The position numbers and the translations under genes are program-made. DNA of 9,223 nucleotides, from positions 1 through 9,223 of the forward strand of contig JAUIKP010000100.1 in NCBI GenBank assembly GCA_030430725.1, in the 5' to 3' direction. A model generated the notes under the pieces. That model was not told the DNA's origin. It worked only from the letters and a program-made list of their open reading frames with translations, and did no database searches. This document shows positions 1-6,266 of this stretch, piece by piece (positions within the stretch are counted from its first letter, which is position 1; the number at the start of each line of letters is the position of its first letter). Source of the DNA: Nitrospiria bacterium (GTDB lineage Bacteria; Nitrospirota; Nitrospiria; Nitrospirales; UBA8639).

Positions 1-851
1 GCAATTTGGTCCAGTGCGATGGTCGCTGGAGAAGTGGGAACTAATTCTACCACTGGAAGATATTTTAAGATGGATTGTTGCACGTGAATGTCTTCCGGGA
101 TATTTCCTAAGATAGAGAGGTCGGTTCCGACATATTGCTTAAGTAGATGTTGTAAGTGCAGGGTATTGATTCTGGATTTGGGAGTCATGCGATTGAGGAT
201 GAGAGCGGGTTGAAATTTTTTTAAAGCTTCTTGAGCAATTGCCACACCTGATTCGTTCGTTCTTCCAACTGCTTCCAGAACTGCTGTGACACTATGGAAG
301 TCTTTGTCCAGAAGGGTGTTCGCCACTGGGTCACGGGCTAAAAAAGCTGTAAGAACTTTTCGAATGGCGGCAAGTTTAATGAATCGATAGAGATCTAAAA
401 CTGAGGTCGGGTCAGGAGTGGCCACAGCCAAAAAAAAGTCTGCGAGGAGAAAAAAGTCCAGTGCGTGATAACTGGTGCCCGCGCCGACGTCAACTAGAAT
501 GATATCTGCATCCAGCTTCTGTAAGTGCCGAATAAGGCGTTTTTTTTTGGCATGTTGCAAGTTTGCGGTAATCAGGGTCTCTCCGGTACCAGGAATGAGC
601 TTCAGGGAAGAGAGGCTGGGAATTGGGTGGGCGATCTCATTGATATTAGTGAGAGTATTTGTCAAAAAATCTGTGAGAGTGGATGGGGGATGGAACATCC
701 CGAACATGACATGGAGATTAGCTCCCCCAATGTCCATGTCGACCAGAGTGACGCGAAGTCCCTTTTTGGCGAGGAGGAGTCCAAGATTGCTGACGACCAT
801 GCTTTTTCCAACTCCCCCCTTACCGGAGGCCACTGAAACTATACAAGGCAT
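1..851 (-). CDS. MinD/ParA/FlhG-like P-loop ATPase, 3' end cut by window edge
   Basis: Reading the minus strand from the ATG at 851-849 gives 283 open codons that run off the left edge. The protein opens with a deviant Walker A motif, GKGGVGKS at residues 10-17 (signature Lys11, P-loop Lys16). DMD follows at 38-40, a Walker B-type VDVGAGT at 120-126, and LILNR at 217-221, where Asn220 fits the adenine-contact position. These are the MinD/ParA/SIMIBI ATPase hallmarks; such proteins dimerise on ATP and position cellular structures at poles, membrane or nucleoid. The GTGETL, DVGAGTSYHALDFF and TPDPTS stretches resemble the FlhG/FleN (YlxH) branch. About 50 extra, probably helical residues lie at about 165-215. 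AGGAG (860-864) sits eight bases from the ATG, and no start codon lies between it and the upstream in-frame TGA, so the start is secure. The N-terminal DQAxxLR segment of true FlhG is absent. The C-terminal membrane-targeting helix, if any, is outside the window. Family assignment is sure; cellular role is not. Confidence 0.9.
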   Translation of the reverse strand, partial: MPCIVSVASGKGGVGKSMVVSNLGLLLAKKGLRVTLVDMDIGGANLHVMFGMFHPPSTLTDFLTNTLTNINEIAHPIPSLSSLKLIPGTGETLITANLQHAKKKRLIRHLQKLDADIILVDVGAGTSYHALDFFLLADFFLAVATPDPTSVLDLYRFIKLAAIRKVLTAFLARDPVANTLLDKDFHSVTAVLEAVGRTNESGVAIAQEALKKFQPALILNRMTPKSRINTLHLQHLLKQYVGTDLSILGNIPEDIHVQQSILKYLPVVELVPTSPATIALDQI

Positions 852-859
852 CGGTTGAA

Positions 860-864
860 CTCCT
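860..864 (-). promoter_or_regulatory. Shine-Dalgarno of the MinD/FlhG-like gene
   Basis: Minus-strand AGGAG lies eight bases before the ATG at 851. It fixes the start directly ahead of the P-loop and so supports the absence of an N-terminal extension. Confidence 0.75.
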
Positions 865-918
865 CTCTCGTTGATTTCACATGAAAATGAGTAATACGAT
901 ACTCAGAAAATAGCTTAT

Positions 919-942
919 CATGGGGCCTGTCTTATGCCCATG
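919..942. repeat. Imperfect inverted repeat in the divergent intergenic region
   Basis: CATGGGGC (919-926) and GCCCATG (936-942) form seven base pairs with one unpaired G (922), around a nine-base loop. No T-tract follows on either strand, so it does not look like a terminator. Lying between divergent genes, it could be a protein-binding dyad or a leader hairpin for the minus-strand gene. A chance inverted repeat of this size is quite possible. Confidence 0.3.
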
Positions 943-1010
943 GTTTGAGACTTCACGGGTTGTTAAAGAGTGAAAGAAAATATGCCAAGTTAAGGTGAAT
1001 CAGGTAGCTC

Positions 1011-1039
1011 TTGCCTTTAAAAATGGAAAGTGCTAGGTT
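1011..1039 (+). promoter_or_regulatory. Candidate sigma-70 promoter for the rimP operon
   Basis: TTGCCT (1011-1016) stands as a -35 box, followed by 17 bases and TAGGTT (1034-1039) as a -10 box, with TG at 1031-1032 as an extended -10 element (TGCTAGGTT). Only four and three positions of the hexamers match consensus, but the spacing is ideal and the key T, A and final T of the -10 are present. The start site would fall near 1046, about 65 bases before rimP and just ahead of the hairpin at 1051. Nothing else between 852 and 1050 matched better on the plus strand. Confidence 0.4.
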
Positions 1040-1050
1040 AGTTTCGAGTA

Positions 1051-1076
1051 GAGTGGGCGTGAGCCCACTTTTTTTT
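1051..1076 (+). terminator. GNRA-capped hairpin plus T8 in the rimP leader (attenuator-like)
   Basis: GAGTGGGC (1051-1058) pairs with GCCCACTT (1063-1070): seven Watson-Crick pairs plus a G-U at the base. The loop is GUGA, a GNRA tetraloop closed by C-G, and eight T (1069-1076) follow. This is the form of an intrinsic terminator acting rightward; leftward there is no T-tract. It ends about 37 bases before the rimP start, and the nearest gene upstream is divergent, so it cannot be ending that gene. It therefore probably attenuates or otherwise shapes transcription entering rimP. Attenuator-type leaders have been described upstream of rimP operons in Proteobacteria. Whether it terminates here depends on where transcription starts: from the 1046 site it would form at the extreme 5' end of the RNA. 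Confidence 0.7.
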
Positions 1077-1102
1077 GGTCTAGGTTTGTGGCCGCTGGTA
1101 GT

Positions 1103-1106
1103 GAGG
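1103..1106 (+). promoter_or_regulatory. Shine-Dalgarno of rimP, deciding between two tandem GTG starts
   Basis: GAGG lies four bases before the GTG at 1111 and seven before the GTG at 1114. The second spacing is the more usual one, so 1114 is preferred. Confidence 0.5.
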
Positions 1107-1113
1107 AATTGTG

Positions 1114-1593
1114 GTGGCCTTTACGGCTGACAATCTTGAGCAAGTGATTCGCCAAGTAGGCGAGCCAATTGCTCGAGCCTTAGGAGTAGATATTTTCGAG
1201 GTTCAGTGCACCGGGAGACCCGCCAACCTTTTAGTTCGATTAACTCTTGATAAGAAGGGGGGAGTTGGAATTGAAGATTGTGAACAATTCCATCAATCTC
1301 TGCGTCGAACCTGGGAAGTTCTTCACCCAGAGCAAGCTGGGTATCGGTTTGAAGTTTCTTCGCCTGGTCTAGATCGACCGCTGCGAAATCCAAAAGATTT
1401 TGAACGAGTGGTTGGCGAACGACTTCGAATCACTTTGAAAAACTCGATCAACAAACCATCAGTTGTCTTAGGGCAATTGCTTGCTGTTACAGACATGGGG
1501 ATTCATTTGGTGGATGACAAAAGCAAGAATCCTCAGGAAGTCGTTGTGGCCTGGGACGAAATTGCCAAAGCGAGATTAGAGGTTTCGTTCTAA
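1114..1593 (+). CDS. rimP: Ribosome maturation factor RimP
   Basis: A cytoplasmic factor that binds free 30S subunits and helps late head-domain assembly, including S19 and S12 incorporation in E. coli. The 159-residue length is typical. The N-terminal alpha/beta domain covers about residues 1-80, with the family motif IEDC at 53-56. The EVSSPGLDRPL signature at 80-90 marks the junction to the C-terminal SH3-like barrel (about 91-157), which ends with VVVAWDEIAKARLE. Two GTG codons stand in tandem; 1114 is chosen from the GAGG spacing, and starting at 1111 would add one residue. It is the first gene of the plus-strand cluster, 72 bases before nusA, behind a hairpin with a T-tract. The order rimP-nusA-infB is conserved widely and supports the call. 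Identity is firm; only the exact start is open. Confidence 0.95.
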   Translation: MAFTADNLEQVIRQVGEPIARALGVDIFEVQCTGRPANLLVRLTLDKKGGVGIEDCEQFHQSLRRTWEVLHPEQAGYRFEVSSPGLDRPLRNPKDFERVVGERLRITLKNSINKPSVVLGQLLAVTDMGIHLVDDKSKNPQEVVVAWDEIAKARLEVSF

Positions 1594-1654
1594 CGTTTTA
1601 CTGAAAATGCGCACCAACCGCCGATATCCGTTTGAACCGCTCATCGTGCCTTGC

Positions 1655-1659
1655 GAGGA
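1655..1659 (+). promoter_or_regulatory. Shine-Dalgarno fixing the nusA start at 1666
   Basis: GAGGA is followed by six bases and then ATG (1666-1668). An in-frame TTG at 1651 overlaps this region and has no Shine-Dalgarno of its own, so the longer reading of five extra residues is unlikely. Confidence 0.8.
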
Positions 1660-1665
1660 ATACAT

Positions 1666-2871
1666 ATGAAAAGTGAACTCATGTTGGTCATCGATCAAAT
1701 CGGTCGGGAAAAAGGAATCGATAAGGCTAAAGTCATTTTGGCCTTGGAGTCCGCGCTTCTCACGGCCGCGAAGAAACGATTTGGGCATGGTGAAAATATT
1801 CAAGTCGACATTGATATGGAAACCGGCGAAATTTCGATCGTGAAGAAAAAGACGATTGCCGAGAACGTGCTGGATTCTAAAACAGAGATTTCATTGGAAG
1901 ATGCCAGGAAAATTGACGATGAAGCCGAAATGGGAGACGAAATTGGCTCACTCATTGATTTGGAAGAATTTGGGCGAATAGCTGCACAGGCCGCCAAACA
2001 GGTCATTTGTCAAAAAGTTCGAGAGGCTGAATGGGAATCGGTTGAACGGGAATACTCCAAAAAAGAGGGGGAGCTAGTTCATGGGGTAATTTTGGGCCAA
2101 GAGCGTCGGAATTACCTGGTCGACATTGGAAAAACCGAGGCCCTTCTACCCATTCAGGAGCAAATCCCACGCGAAGCTCACAGACGTGGAGATCGAGTGA
2201 GGGCATTGCTGCTAGAGGTTCGACGAACTCCAAAGGATGTGCAAGTTATTCTTTCACGAGCTCATCCCCAATTCGTGGTGAAATTGTTTGGTCTGGAAGT
2301 GCCTGAAATTACAGAGAAAATTGTCGAAATTAAAGGGGTGGTTCGTGAGCCAGGCGACCGGACAAAAATTTCAGTGGCCTCACGGGACAAGGCGGTTGAT
2401 CCGGTTGGCGCGTGTGTTGGCGTAAAAGGGTCACGTGTCCAGGCCATTGTTCGGGAACTGCATGGCGAGAAAATAGATATCATTCCATGGACTAATGATC
2501 CTCGTGTTTTTATCGGGGAAGCTTTGAACCCTGCCTCCATTGAAAAAGTCGGAATTGACGAACAAAAGAAATCGGCATTAGTGGTGGTAGCCGATTCTCA
2601 GCTTTCTTTGGCCATCGGAAAGAATGGGCAAAACGTACGATTGGCCGCAAAATTAACAGGTTGGAAGATTGACATCATTAGCTCCACAGAATACGAAAAG
2701 CAAAAGCTTGAACGAGACCAGGAGATTAAAGCGGCTTTGGCTGAAGAGGCTGCTCAAATTACGGAAGAGCCGACGGACAACGCCAAGGAAATTGAAAAAT
2801 CCTCACAAGATGAAATCGTGGAGAATCCAGCGGTATTACCAACAGAGTCAGGGCAGACCTCGGGATCGTAA
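1666..2871 (+). CDS. nusA: Transcription termination/antitermination factor NusA
   Basis: NusA binds RNA polymerase near the RNA exit channel, promotes hairpin pausing and intrinsic termination, and takes part in antitermination complexes on rRNA operons. The 401-residue protein starts MKSELMLVIDQIGREKGIDK, a normal NusA N-terminus. The polymerase-binding domain covers about 1-125, an S1 domain about 130-197 (GVILGQERRNYLVDIGKTEALLP region), KH1 about 225-285 (VGVKGSRVQ, GVKG at 252-255) and KH2 about 290-345 (IGKNGQNVRLA, GKNG at 318-321). The tail after about 345 is rich in Glu, Asp, Ser and Pro and shows no C-terminal acidic repeats of the E. coli kind, which many bacteria also lack. It lies 72 bases after rimP and 32 before infB, with no ylxR/ylxQ pair between, unlike in Bacillus. 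No strong terminator or promoter separates it from its neighbours. Confidence 0.97.
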   Translation: MKSELMLVIDQIGREKGIDKAKVILALESALLTAAKKRFGHGENIQVDIDMETGEISIVKKKTIAENVLDSKTEISLEDARKIDDEAEMGDEIGSLIDLEEFGRIAAQAAKQVICQKVREAEWESVEREYSKKEGELVHGVILGQERRNYLVDIGKTEALLPIQEQIPREAHRRGDRVRALLLEVRRTPKDVQVILSRAHPQFVVKLFGLEVPEITEKIVEIKGVVREPGDRTKISVASRDKAVDPVGACVGVKGSRVQAIVRELHGEKIDIIPWTNDPRVFIGEALNPASIEKVGIDEQKKSALVVVADSQLSLAIGKNGQNVRLAAKLTGWKIDIISSTEYEKQKLERDQEIKAALAEEAAQITEEPTDNAKEIEKSSQDEIVENPAVLPTESGQTSGS

Positions 2872-2903
2872 GTACGGATACGGCTTCATAGTAAAGGACG
2901 TGC

Positions 2904-5513
2904 ATGAGAGTTCATGAGATAGCCAAAAAAATTGGGATGGAAAGCCGTTTGCTTATTCCTGAATTGGTACGACTTGGCATTCAGGTTAGTTCCCATAGCA
3001 ATACCGTGGAAGACAATGTGGCCAAATGGGCGATGAATATTATTCTTGGTAAAACTCCTGAAACAACGCCCAAGCCTGGGGATTCATCCGTTTCAGGGCA
3101 TGTTGGTGTGAAAAGCTCTGAGGGGGGGCGTCTACTGAAAAAAGAAACGTCGACTTCCGGGAGGCATCGGTCTGAGGCAGTGGCCGAAGAGCCTAAAAAA
3201 GCCGGGAAAAAGCATATACTGATTAAGAAGAAAAAAACGGAAGAAGAAATTCTGGAAGAGATGGGCGAATTGTCTCCAGCCGGGGAAGGTGAGGGAGAAG
3301 GGGCACCGGTCGTCCAGGAGGAGTCAGAGTCTCCATTGGAGACGGGTCCTGTATTGACTCAAAGTCCTGGGGTATCCCCCGTAGAATCTCATCAGGAGGT
3401 CCCTGATGTATTGCCCCCTGAATCAGGAGGGCTTTCTGGTGTGGTGATCCCTCCACCGGTTCCTGAAGAAAAAAGTGTTGTATCCCCTCCCTCTAGTAAA
3501 TCTACTGAAAAAGAGAGAAAAGGCGAAGGGAAGACAGACAAGAAGGCTGCGATTCCATCGCGAGAGGTTCAACTAGAGGAAAAAGGCAAAAAAATTAAAA
3601 AAGTTGCGCGTGTCAAAGACGAAGATCTCTTTGCCGCACGATTTGAAGATGCTGCGGTCTGGCAGGATCTTCGGCCATTACCAACGTTGCGACGTGAAGA
3701 ACGTACCCGTCAGGTTCAACAGCCTTCGGTGGGTGAAGTCACCAAACCCCGGAAAAAAGTTATGAAGGTCACTGCTGGGATATCCGTGAAAGATTTTGCC
3801 GAAGTGATCGGTCAAAAACCTACGGAAATTATTCGGAAATTAATGGATTTAAATATTGCAAAAACCCTCAATCAACCCATGGATTTAGATGCTGGAGTGC
3901 TTATTGCGGAGGGCTATGGCCTCGTGGTTGAAGCCGTGGCTGCTAAGGGAGGAGAGGCCCTCTTGGATGAGGTGCTTGAGGGAGGAGAGCAAGGACAATT
4001 AGAGCCTCGGGCGCCTGTGGTAACGGTCATGGGACATGTTGATCATGGAAAAACTTCGTTGTTAGATGCCATTCGGCAGACCCAGGTGACCGATCAAGAG
4101 GCTGGAGGGATTACTCAACACATTGGGGCTTCATTTGTGAAAGTCGGTGAACGTGGTGTGACGTTCTTGGATACTCCGGGTCATGAAGCCTTTACAGCCA
4201 TGCGGGCTCGTGGGGCTCAGGTCACGGATATTGTGGTCTTGGTTGTAGCTGCAGACGACGGGCCGATGCCTCAGACCATTGAAGCCATTAACCATGCGCA
4301 AGCGGCCAATGTACCGATTATTGTGGCTGTGAATAAAATGGACAAACCGGGGGCCAATCCTGATCGGGTCAAGCAAAGTTTAGCCGAGCATGGATTGCAA
4401 CCCGAAGCATGGGGAGGCCAGACCATTTTTGTTGAAGTTTCGGCAAAGCAAAACAAGGGGTTAGACCAATTGCTTGACATGTTGTTACTTCAGGCAGAAA
4501 TTATGGAATTGAAAGGCGACTCTACTTGTTCCGCTCGAGGGATTGTTTTGGAAGCGAAACTTGATAAGGGACGCGGACCTGTTGCCACGGTGTTGATTCA
4601 AGCCGGAACCTTACGAGTCGGAGATGCGTTTGTCGTAGGGTCAGTGAGCGGCCGAGTGCGAGGTTTAACGTCGGACAAAGGCGAACGTTTAAAGGAAGCT
4701 GGACCATCGATACCGATTGAAGTCATTGGTTTATTGGGGGTTCCTGAAGCCGGGGATCAGTTGGTTGTGGTGAAGGATGAGCGGGCTGCGAGGGAAATTG
4801 CCCAAGCCCGGCAGCAAAAGCAAAAAGATGTAGGTCTTGCATCCACTTCCAGAAGGACCCTTGAGGAGCTGTATGCAGATTCTAAAGAGGGAGAAATCAA
4901 GGAATTGCCACTGCTTATCAAGGGGGATGTGCAAGGATCGGTGGGGGCCTTAGGCGATGCACTTCTGAAGATTTCTACCGACGCGGTCAAGCTAAAAATC
5001 ATTCATAGTGGAGTCGGAGGCATCAACGAAACGGATGTCTTATTAGCGGCTGCCTCAAAGGCGATTATCATTGGATTTCATGTTCGTCCGGATTCGAAGG
5101 CGGCTGCTATTGCGGAACGTGAGGGCGTGGAAATTCGGTTGTACACCATTATTTATAATATTCTTGATGATATTCGTTCGGCTGCAGAGGGGCTCCTGGC
5201 TCCAACGATCAAGGAGCGAGTGATGGGGCATGCGGAGGTTCGGAAACTATTCTCCGTTCCGAAAATCGGCACCATTGCCGGCTGTTATGTGAATGATGGG
5301 TTCATATCCCGTTCGAATACCAAAGTGAGAGTAGTTCGTGATCAGGTGATGATCTTTGAAGGAAAAATTGGATCATTAAGGCGGTTTAAGGACGATGCAC
5401 GGGAAGTTCAGCAGGGCTATGAATGCGGAATTGGAGTTGAGAATTTTAATGATTTGAAAATCGGCGATGTGTTAGAGGCCTATGTATTGGAAGAAGAGGC
5501 CACAAAATTATAA
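2904..5513 (+). CDS. infB: Translation initiation factor IF-2
   Basis: A GTPase that delivers fMet-tRNA to the 30S P site and promotes 50S joining. In its 869 residues, an IF2_N domain fills about 1-50 (MRVHEIAKKIGM...). A long Glu/Lys/Pro/Ser-rich linker spans about 55-280. A second IF2_N-like domain lies at about 285-345. The G domain from about 368 has GHVDHGKT (377-384), GGIT (401-404), DTPGH (423-427), NKMD (477-480) and SAK (513-515). Domain II, domain III and the C-terminal fMet-tRNA-binding barrel follow, with GYECGIGVENFNDLKIGD at 838-855. All GTPase motifs are intact, including the His of DTPGH. AAGGA at 2894-2898 lies five bases before the ATG. The length falls between Bacillus (about 716) and E. 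coli (890), the difference being mainly linker. It starts 32 bases after nusA. Confidence 0.98.
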   Translation: MRVHEIAKKIGMESRLLIPELVRLGIQVSSHSNTVEDNVAKWAMNIILGKTPETTPKPGDSSVSGHVGVKSSEGGRLLKKETSTSGRHRSEAVAEEPKKAGKKHILIKKKKTEEEILEEMGELSPAGEGEGEGAPVVQEESESPLETGPVLTQSPGVSPVESHQEVPDVLPPESGGLSGVVIPPPVPEEKSVVSPPSSKSTEKERKGEGKTDKKAAIPSREVQLEEKGKKIKKVARVKDEDLFAARFEDAAVWQDLRPLPTLRREERTRQVQQPSVGEVTKPRKKVMKVTAGISVKDFAEVIGQKPTEIIRKLMDLNIAKTLNQPMDLDAGVLIAEGYGLVVEAVAAKGGEALLDEVLEGGEQGQLEPRAPVVTVMGHVDHGKTSLLDAIRQTQVTDQEAGGITQHIGASFVKVGERGVTFLDTPGHEAFTAMRARGAQVTDIVVLVVAADDGPMPQTIEAINHAQAANVPIIVAVNKMDKPGANPDRVKQSLAEHGLQPEAWGGQTIFVEVSAKQNKGLDQLLDMLLLQAEIMELKGDSTCSARGIVLEAKLDKGRGPVATVLIQAGTLRVGDAFVVGSVSGRVRGLTSDKGERLKEAGPSIPIEVIGLLGVPEAGDQLVVVKDERAAREIAQARQQKQKDVGLASTSRRTLEELYADSKEGEIKELPLLIKGDVQGSVGALGDALLKISTDAVKLKIIHSGVGGINETDVLLAAASKAIIIGFHVRPDSKAAAIAEREGVEIRLYTIIYNILDDIRSAAEGLLAPTIKERVMGHAEVRKLFSVPKIGTIAGCYVNDGFISRSNTKVRVVRDQVMIFEGKIGSLRRFKDDAREVQQGYECGIGVENFNDLKIGDVLEAYVLEEEATKL

Positions 5514-5538
5514 TGCTGAATGGATAAGGAAATCCTGA

Positions 5539-5826
5539 ATGGGGATGATCGTGGGGTTGTGCACGCTCGAACTCCATATCCCTGATGTCCAATCGTTGAA
5601 AGGGAAGCGTCAGATTCTCTCAAGCTTGATTGCCCGGTTGCGAAATCGATTTAATGTTTCCGTTGCTGAAATTGATGAACAAGACCTTTGGCAAAAAGCC
5701 ATTCTGGGGGTGGCATGTGTGGCGAATGACACGGGAAGGGTCAATCAAGTCTTAGACCACGTCCTCAACTTTATACGATCTCATCCCTCCCTCGAGATTT
5801 TACGATCTCAGATTGAAGTCTTGTAA
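5539..5826 (+). CDS. DUF503 (YlxP-like) small protein
   Basis: A 95-residue protein matching the DUF503/YlxP family in size and pattern. It has a beta strand MIVGLCTLELHIP, then SLKGKRQIL at 19-27, and NRFNVSVAEID..DLWQKAILGVA from 36, the most diagnostic stretch. Its molecular function is not settled; the constant placement between infB and rbfA in many bacteria suggests a link to translation or ribosome assembly, which is inference. No signal peptide or membrane segment is visible. AAGGA (5526-5530) lies eight bases before the ATG at 5539, and a second in-frame ATG at 5545 is two codons inside. It follows infB by 25 bases and precedes rbfA by 20, so co-transcription is expected. Confidence 0.9.
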   Translation: MGMIVGLCTLELHIPDVQSLKGKRQILSSLIARLRNRFNVSVAEIDEQDLWQKAILGVACVANDTGRVNQVLDHVLNFIRSHPSLEILRSQIEVL

Positions 5827-5846
5827 GTCTTCATTATTTTCACCTC

Positions 5847-6266
5847 ATGGCAAAAGCAAATAGTAGTCGGGCGACGCGGGTTGCTGATCAGATCCGGATG
5901 GAAGTGGCGGAGATTCTTTCCAGAAAAACGAAAGATCCACGGATCCAATTCGTGACCGTGACAGGTGTGAAGATGACGGCTGATCTCAAAATTGCTCGGA
6001 TATATGTGACCGCTTTGGATCAAGCACATTTTGATCAGGTGACGGGTCCGGGTCTAAAAAGCGCTGTGGGGTTTATTCGATCGGAATTGGGCCGACGGTT
6101 GAATCTGCGCTATACACCTGAAATCGTTTTTTATCGTGATACGAGTGCCGAGTATGGGAATCGAATTGAAAAGTTGCTGGATTCCCTTCATGAGGAATCT
6201 GGGGATTCCGCGGACACTGAGGCATCCTCCTCTCTCCTCAACAAGAGGGAAAGTATGGAGGGGTAA
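5847..6266 (+). CDS. rbfA: 30S ribosome-binding factor RbfA
   Basis: RbfA binds the immature 30S subunit near the 16S 5' helix and assists late maturation, notably in the cold. The 139-residue protein begins MAKANSSRATRVADQIRMEV, matching the family start. A single KH-type fold covers about 5-115, with the conserved stretches DPRIQFVTVTGV (30-41), DLKIARIYV (46-54), GFIRSELGRRL (75-85) and PEIVFYRDTS (91-100). The tail after about 115 is polar, acidic and probably disordered. The start is judged by homology, since no Shine-Dalgarno precedes the ATG: the bases just before it read TTTTCACCTC, pyrimidine-rich and like the anti-Shine-Dalgarno itself. An A-rich start to the coding sequence (ATGGCAAAAGCAAATAG) may help initiation. 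No other start codon exists upstream in frame. The stop overlaps the truB start by one base. Confidence 0.96.
   Translation: MAKANSSRATRVADQIRMEVAEILSRKTKDPRIQFVTVTGVKMTADLKIARIYVTALDQAHFDQVTGPGLKSAVGFIRSELGRRLNLRYTPEIVFYRDTSAEYGNRIEKLLDSLHEESGDSADTEASSSLLNKRESMEG
6257..6261 (+). promoter_or_regulatory. Shine-Dalgarno of truB inside the end of rbfA
   Basis: GGAGG is followed after only four bases by the ATG at 6266 in the TAATG overlap. It favours this start over the in-frame ATG at 6323 and points to translational coupling with rbfA. Confidence 0.6.

Noticed and set aside
475..858. Plus-strand open frames of 127 and 103 codons opposite the start of the ATPase gene
   Set aside because: They lie antisense to a clearly recognised P-loop ATPase, have no family resemblance, and their codons are complements of its conserved motifs.
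881..973. Two tiny open frames (10 codons from 881, 17 codons from 920) in the divergent intergenic region
   Set aside because: Neither has a ribosome site; both are of a length expected by chance.
971..1000. Possible sigma-54 site on the minus strand (TTGGCATATTTTC)
   Set aside because: The GC element at the required distance from GG is missing.
1023..1130. A 35-codon open frame from ATG 1023 running through the rimP leader hairpin into rimP, as a possible leader peptide
   Set aside because: No Shine-Dalgarno precedes it, it would begin upstream of the best start-site candidate, and it lacks a run of one regulatory amino acid.
1651..1665. TTG at 1651 as the nusA start
   Set aside because: It overlaps the GAGGA that serves the ATG at 1666, and the family N-terminus begins with the sequence after 1666.
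2669..2917. Plus-strand open frame of 82 codons overlapping the end of nusA and the infB start
   Set aside because: Its Lys/Arg/Leu-rich product is an out-of-frame reading of the acidic NusA tail; no ribosome site and no conserved motif.
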